This document shows positions 59,031-64,000 of a stretch of DNA of 64,000 nucleotides, piece by piece. Position 1 is the stretch's first letter. The number at the start of each line of letters is the position of its first letter. The position numbers and the translations under genes are program-made. The notes beneath the pieces are model-generated. The model saw nothing but the letters and a program-made list of their open reading frames with translations. It was not told where the DNA came from and searched no databases. The stretch is from Centropus unirufus (taxonomy: Eukaryota > Chordata > Aves > Cuculiformes > Centropidae): assembly GCA_013397695.1 (NCBI GenBank), contig VYZI01000324.1, positions 761,940 to 825,939 of the forward strand, read 5' to 3'.

Positions 59031-59564
59031 AGAACCACAAATGGATTCGTTTTTACCGATGCAGGCAAAGATCTGAGCACACATGGACCAATATGTGGCT
59101 TTAGCTCCTTTATGACTTTAGCATAAAACCAGGAGATGTGTGGTGGCTTGGGCTGGACTTTCTATTAGGTGTTAAAATAGCAGGAGGAGAAGAGGGACAG
59201 ATGGACCGGAGCAAGCACAGAGCACGCATCAAAGCCCAAACCTTCACCAGTGACTCCTGAGCATCCCCAATAAGCACCTACTGGGACTGTGTAGGCACTT
59301 GAGCAACTGAGTCAAAAAGAGCTGGGAAGGGGATTCCTGACAAGATCCTTTCTATTTAGTTATTCATTTTTTTATTGTAAGGGTCTTTTCAAGACCCATT
59401 CTGGCTTCTAGGGGCCCAGCCTTGTAACCCTGTCCCTCTGTCACCCAGTGCTCATGGGCAACTGAAACGTTTCACGCTGGTGTCATTGCCCAACTCGTGG
59501 CTGTCGCTAGCAGGAACCTGGGTGAGCGGCACGGGCTGCCGTCCATTAGCAATTTCCCCAGCAC

Positions 59565-59765
59565 TGTGATTTATCCCTGTCATTTAGGGTTCATTTGCTA
59601 TTATTTAGTCTATTTCCAAGATCTTATTACATTTTTTATTCATATAGAGGTTAGATTTATATATTGAAGATCAATAAAAGGCTCTATCATGGCTACATTA
59701 TTAATAAGGAGTACATTATACGCAGACAGACAGCCCACTCCATTGGATTTACTCAGTAGCTATGC
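59565..59765. promoter_or_regulatory. AT-rich candidate conserved non-coding block
   Basis: GTGATTTATCCCTGTCATTT, CTATTATTTAGTCTATTTCC, GATCAATAAAAGGCTC, CATTATTAATAAGG and CATTGGATTTACTCAG form a complex AT-rich stretch without repeats. Inference only. Confidence 0.25.
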
Positions 59766-60489
59766 TTTTTGGGGGCAATTCTGAAAATTTACTACCTGTT
59801 CAATCTCTCTTCCTCTCCTTGCCTCTCCCTGGGCACCCATCCCTCCTCCTTCTGCACGGGGATAATAGCAACTTTATTTAGCAGCATGTGTCCTTTGTCC
59901 CCGCAGACGACACTGTAGTGTCTCTGTCCTCTATCAACCCCTAAATCCGAGCAAGAGGCAGGATGTGCACCATGAGAAGTGCTTCTTTTGCCATCATAGT
60001 CACTGTTTCTTTAGTATTTTGCTACTTGATGCCCTTTCTGCTTTGTTTTTTCACACCATGGTTGCATAGGGAAGGTGCCTGTGGCCACCTCCAGCACCTA
60101 AGAGCAAAGCATCTGCTGCAGGTAGGAAATTGAGGCAGCATTGTAGATTAGGATAATTCAGGATAAAATCAACTGCTGGTGCTCAATCATGGGCAGTGCA
60201 ACCCCATGGCATGAACACAGAAACTCAGGCTCCGGCTCCAAACCCTCCTCTCAAGTCAGATATTGCGCCTTGCAGTCACCAAGCAGGAATTCACCACTAT
60301 GCTTTCAACTATTCTGCACTTTTCTGGCTTTCCAACTAATTTCTTGCCATTATTTATGTGGCAGCATCTTCCAGATGTGTGAAGGGACAGGGTGCATCCA
60401 CTGCCAGGCATCCACATGCATGGTCCGTGCTTGCTTGGCTGCCCAAAGTGCTGGGCATAGGCAGAGGCAGTGGGACCAGTGCTGGGAGC

Positions 60490-60545
60490 AAATGATTTGC
60501 TGGAGGTCACGAAGGGAAGGGACAGGAATAGCTCCAGGAGTGGCT
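60490..60545 (+). repeat. Ancient SINE/LINE relic (short)
   Basis: AATGATTTGCTGGAGGTCAC followed by GGGAAGGGACAGGAATAG resembles the 'TGACTTGCCCAAGGTCACACAG...' signature of MIR-like repeats. Short and diverged. Confidence 0.35.
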
Positions 60546-60640
60546 GCTGAGCCCTAAGGGGAGGATGGATCAGCAGGTCCTGGTGCTACAGAGGGCTGGG
60601 CTCAGCACGAGTGACCCTCACCCTTCCTGTCCAGCACCCA

Positions 60641-60760
60641 CCCATAAATCTAATTCTAATCAGCAGTAATTAACTCTAATCATCATAATTAACAGCGAGT
60701 GGGAAAATATTAGCTGGAATAATCAAATCTGATCAGTCTGGTGCTGCTTTTGCCTGGGAA
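60641..60760. promoter_or_regulatory. TAATTA/TAATCA cluster
   Basis: TAATTCTAATCA, then TAATTAACTCTAATCA at 60667 and TAATTAACAG at 60686 place two identical TAATTAAC words 19 bp apart with TAATCA words between. GAATAATCAAATCTGATCAG follows. This suits homeodomain or paired-type factor binding; unproven. Confidence 0.28.
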
Positions 60761-62196
60761 ACCTGTGGGGCGATAAGTCAATTCATCCACACTGCACTTG
60801 TACCCTGTCAAGGTTTTACAAGTACACAAACCGCCAGGCTCGTCAGAAATGATTCCAGCTATGGTTCAAGCTCTGACCTCTTTCAGCTAATTACCAGGAC
60901 AGCAGTTAATCATGGAGAAGCATTAATGGGCTGGTTCCTCCCTTTGCTTTGGCCGCTCTTTGTGCAGGGCAAGGGATGCTGCCCGGGCTGCTGTGAGCTC
61001 GTGTTGTGCTGGTTAATGCGAGAGGGGCTGGGAGGGAATGCACAATGGTGCGGGTTCAGTTCTGGGCTGGAAAATCAATAAAATGCATAGAGTTCTTGCA
61101 TACTGAAGATGGTTTTCCTTCCCCTGGTGCTCTTAGCATTCAGGACCTCTCCACTCTCGGTCTTGTGCACAGAGAAAGGCAAAGAATATTTGGCTCAGGT
61201 TTTACACGTCTTTAATGACTTTTAATCTTTATTAGTTGTCTTCAAATACAAATAATACTGTTTGTTAATAAAGCATTGGGTGTTGTACCTGCCCTTCTTT
61301 TGATGACGTGCCCCAAAGCAGTGTCAGCTCCATGGGGGTCAGTGGATGCTGGTCCAGCTGTGGCGGAGCAGCCTGTGACAGCAGCACATCTGGGGAGCCA
61401 GTGGTTCTGATGCTGGGGAGCATTTATAGGCATCTGTGGGAAGGCAGAGCTGCCAAATCCCTCCTCAGCTTCACTCTCCATTGGGAACAGATGGAAACAG
61501 TTGCCCGAAGCAGCGTGATGGAGAAAGCTCCTCTCCCCTGCTCCACTCACCTGATTATGGTTTGCTCCTCCGACACCTCACACAGCATTTGCTGTCACTG
61601 CACAGCATTAGCAGCCGTGAGTTGGCATGATTGATGCCTAATTACCGTCCCAGCACAGTATGGCCATGGCTCCTGAACCTTTCCTGCCCTCTGCATGCTT
61701 TGCTCAAGTCCGAGGCACTTTCCAGGATGTTGTGTGTGAGGCTCAGCTCTCAGCGTGGTGATCCCTGCCTTTGAAAATGATTTAAAATAACAATCCGGTC
61801 TGCTTTTTTCCCTCAGCTTGTCTGAAATTCATATTTTTTTCACCATGTTCCCTCCCCCCCACCAAAAAAAAAGACAACCCAGACAGTTGCCAGTAAGGGT
61901 CTTGTGAAGTTCTAAATCATCTCCATCCTGCTTGAACCAAACTGTGTCCCTGATCTGAATGAAATCAGGTATTTAGGGGCATTAAGTACTTTTAACTGCA
62001 CTATTTATTACGCTACGGATTGTGATTTGTTACAGGATTTCTCAGCTGTTAGATGATTGTGGAGGGGATTTGTTCTCTCAGGACCTTATAGCACTTAAAA
62101 TTGTGGTGGATAATAGTCAGTCTAATCGTCTAAACTAAACGTGTTTCCCACATGCGATGCCTTATGGTAATTCTGCACTGTGATCGCCTCTCTGAG

Positions 62197-62724
62197 CAGC
62201 TCTGGTGAGACCTCGCCTGGAGTCCTGTGTTCAGATCTGGAGTCCTCAGCACAGGAAGGACCTGGAGCTGTTGGAGTGAGGCCAGAGGAGGGCACGGAGA
62301 TGATCCAAGGGCTGGAGCAGCTCCTGTATGAGGACAAGGCTGAGAGTTGGGGTTGTTCAGCCTGGAGAAGAGAAGGCTGCAGGGAGACCTTAGAGCAGCT
62401 TCCAGTGCTGGAAGGGGCTCCAGGAAAGCTGGGGAGGGGCTCTGGATCAGGGAGGGCAGGGACAGGATGAGGGGAATGGATTTCATCTGCAAGAGGGGAG
62501 ATTGAGATGAGATCTTGGACAGAAATGTTTCACTGTGAGGGTGAGAAGGTCTTGCCCAGGTTGCCCAGAGCAGTGGGGGCTGCCCCATCCCTGGAGGTGT
62601 TCAAGGCCAGGTTGGATGGGGCTTGGAGCCCCCTGATGCAGTGGGAGGTGTCCCTGCCCGTGGCAGGGGTGGGACTGGATGGGCACTGAGGTTCCTTCCA
62701 ACCCAAACCATTCCATGATTCTCT
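62197..62724 (+). repeat. CR1 LINE 3' fragment, long (copy 24)
   Basis: CTCTGGTGAGACCTCGCCTG, CAGGAAGGACCTGGAGCTG, GGGCTGGAGCAGCTCCTG, GTTGGGGTTGTTCAGCCTGG, AGATTGAGATGAGATCTTGG, TTTCACTGTGAGGGTGAG, GCCAGGTTGGATGGGGC, CCAACCCAAACCATTCCATG. About 528 bp, complete 3' end, few changes. Confidence 0.97.
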
Positions 62725-63458
62725 GCATAAATGCACACTCCATTGCTTCTCCATTGCCCTTGTGAGATGCTGGCATTGGTGCTAAAGGGGCTCAAAATTC
62801 AGCTTCAGATGGAATATCATCCCCCATAGAGGTGAAACACTTCTCTAAAATTCAGTTGGCGTTTTGGGACAGAATAAGGGACCAAAGCCGAGATTCCCTG
62901 GGACATTTCAGAGCTTCGTAGCTCCCAAGTGTGGAAGCAGCAGACGGAAACACCCAGGCACGATGCAGGGCAGAGCAGACGGGTTAACCAACAGGTTGGA
63001 GAGAAATTGGTATGCAAGCTACAGCCAGTGCAGCCTTTATATCAGAGCCTCACAAAGGCAATTCTCAGCAATTGATATAAAAAGGTGTCAGTTCTGGTTT
63101 AAGTACTGTATTACCAGCAAAGATTTATCTGCTTCAAAGGCAGGCCTCGTGCCACCAAGGGAATAAACAGCTCTTCTCCTTATCTCTTTCGCATAGCACA
63201 ATATTTTCTCCATTCGACTTTGGCTCGAAAAAGACTTTTTCTTTACCATTCTTATTCACATATTGTAATTTAGAACAAACCCTCCCAAACCTCATCGGAA
63301 ATATCCCAGGGCAAATGGCTTATTGGAGCCACCAGGGAGCGGTGGTTTCTGTCCCCTGGGAGGCTGCAGGGAGATGAAGGGGATGTTTCTGCAGGGTTTT
63401 ATTTCCAGGGATGGAAGATTCTGGTCCAGCAAACAGCTCCAGTGGTCATGGCAAAGAG
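62725..63458. other. Unique non-coding sequence
   Basis: No recognisable repeat or gene. Confidence 0.5.
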
Positions 63459-63648
63459 GAGGGGAGAGCCTTTTGCTGTGAGGGTTGGGGGGAGCTGGCC
63501 CAAGTTGTCCAGAGAAGACCCCTGGAGGTGTTCAAGGCCAGGTTGGATGGGGCTTGGAGCACCTTGATCCAGTGGGGAAGTGTTCCTGCCCATGGCAGGG
63601 GGTAGAACTGGATGGGCTTTGAGGTCCCCTCCAACCCAAACTATGACT
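63459..63648 (+). repeat. CR1 LINE 3' fragment (copy 25)
   Basis: AGGGGAGAGCCTTTTGCTGT, then a short deletion across the GCCCAGAGCAGCGGTGGCTG block, CCCTGGAGGTGTTCAAGGCC, GTTGGATGGGGCTTGGAGC, CCTTGATCCAGTGGGG, GATGGGCTTTGAGGTCCCC and CCAACCCAAACTATGA. The 8-bp terminal repeats are reduced to one unit. Confidence 0.94.
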
Positions 63649-64000
63649 CCCCACGAGTCATCAGCTGTTTCTACGTGGAGATGCCAGAGGAAAACTGCAA
63701 AATCCATCTCTGGACACCCCCAGGTTTACCCTCAGTGCAAAGCAGAGCCGGGCCACCCTGCTCATGGGCAGGGATGCAAGGCGTGAGAGATGCACGTGTG
63801 TATGTGTGTCATCTTCTCGGTCCTTTATTTAGTGACAAAAGGAGGGCGAGGGAGCTGGAGGAGCTGAGCAGCCACCGTGGCTCTGCTTGGTGATGGGGTG
63901 GCTGCTTCCCTGCTGCTGGCTCGCTCACTGGGTGGATGGGTCAATAGATAAATGGTTTTCACTTTGCTGATCCGGTGCCATACTCAGATCCTCCTGGGAA
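63649..64000. other. Unique non-coding sequence to the window end
   Basis: No feature recognised apart from a short TGTGTATGTGTGTC stretch near 63796. Confidence 0.45.

Larger units (their letters stand above)
59031..62196. other. Unique non-coding sequence
   Basis: Holds two AT-rich candidate regulatory blocks (59565-59765, 60641-60760) and an ancient repeat relic (60490-60545). An A-run next to a C-run lies at 61853-61872. No gene supported. Confidence 0.5.

Noticed and set aside
60855..60885. tRNA B-box-like word GGTTCAAGCTC
   Set aside because: No A-box or cloverleaf can be folded around it and the B-box is imperfect.
1430..63648. Regularly repeated motifs resembling a CRISPR array or new repeat system
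   Set aside because: The repeats are dispersed, in both orientations, of variable length and match CR1 LINE tails.

Overview
This window looks like non-coding nuclear DNA from a bird. The main evidence is about 25 truncated copies of the 3' end of CR1 (chicken repeat 1), the dominant avian LINE. Most intact ends carry the motif CCAACCCAAACCATTC followed by an 8-bp tail of the ATTCTRTG type. The copies cover roughly 7 kb, about a tenth of the window, in both orientations (13 on the + strand, 12 on the - strand). I could not identify the species, chromosome or locus from the sequence.

I found no protein-coding gene, exon set, tRNA, rRNA or recognisable small RNA. The longest open frames lie across antisense CR1 tails, the assembly gap or GC-rich unsplit sequence, and several begin at TTG rather than ATG. 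None resembles a known protein family. The window is best read as intergenic DNA or the inside of a large intron.

Layout: 1-8.6 kb is unique sequence with six CR1 pieces. 8.6-15.1 kb has no CR1 and contains AT-rich blocks and a pyrimidine tract. 15-19.5 kb holds three CR1 pieces, a GTGACAGCTGTG-type minisatellite and a 390-base run of N. 21-28 kb holds four CR1 pieces, a pair of similar unique segments about 720 bp apart and a perfect 12-bp hairpin. 28-33.7 kb is unique and fairly GC-rich. 33.7-48.4 kb has seven CR1 pieces, a diverged tandem duplication near 39.2 kb and a strong G-quadruplex motif near 44.8 kb. 48.4-64 kb has five CR1 pieces, including the three longest plus-or-minus full tails, and several older SINE/LINE relics of the amniote MIR-like type.

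Between the repeats are several AT-rich blocks full of TAATTA, TAATCA and related homeodomain-core words, near 4.5, 12.1, 18.5, 24.9, 26.4, 41.9, 59.6 and 60.7 kb. In a gene-free window these are the most plausible functional elements, as candidate enhancers, but the sequence alone cannot prove constraint. I did not find evidence for a new biological system. The most checkable oddities are the minisatellite open on both strands, the CR1 copies with internal deletions, the two local duplications and the spaced TAATTAAC pairs.
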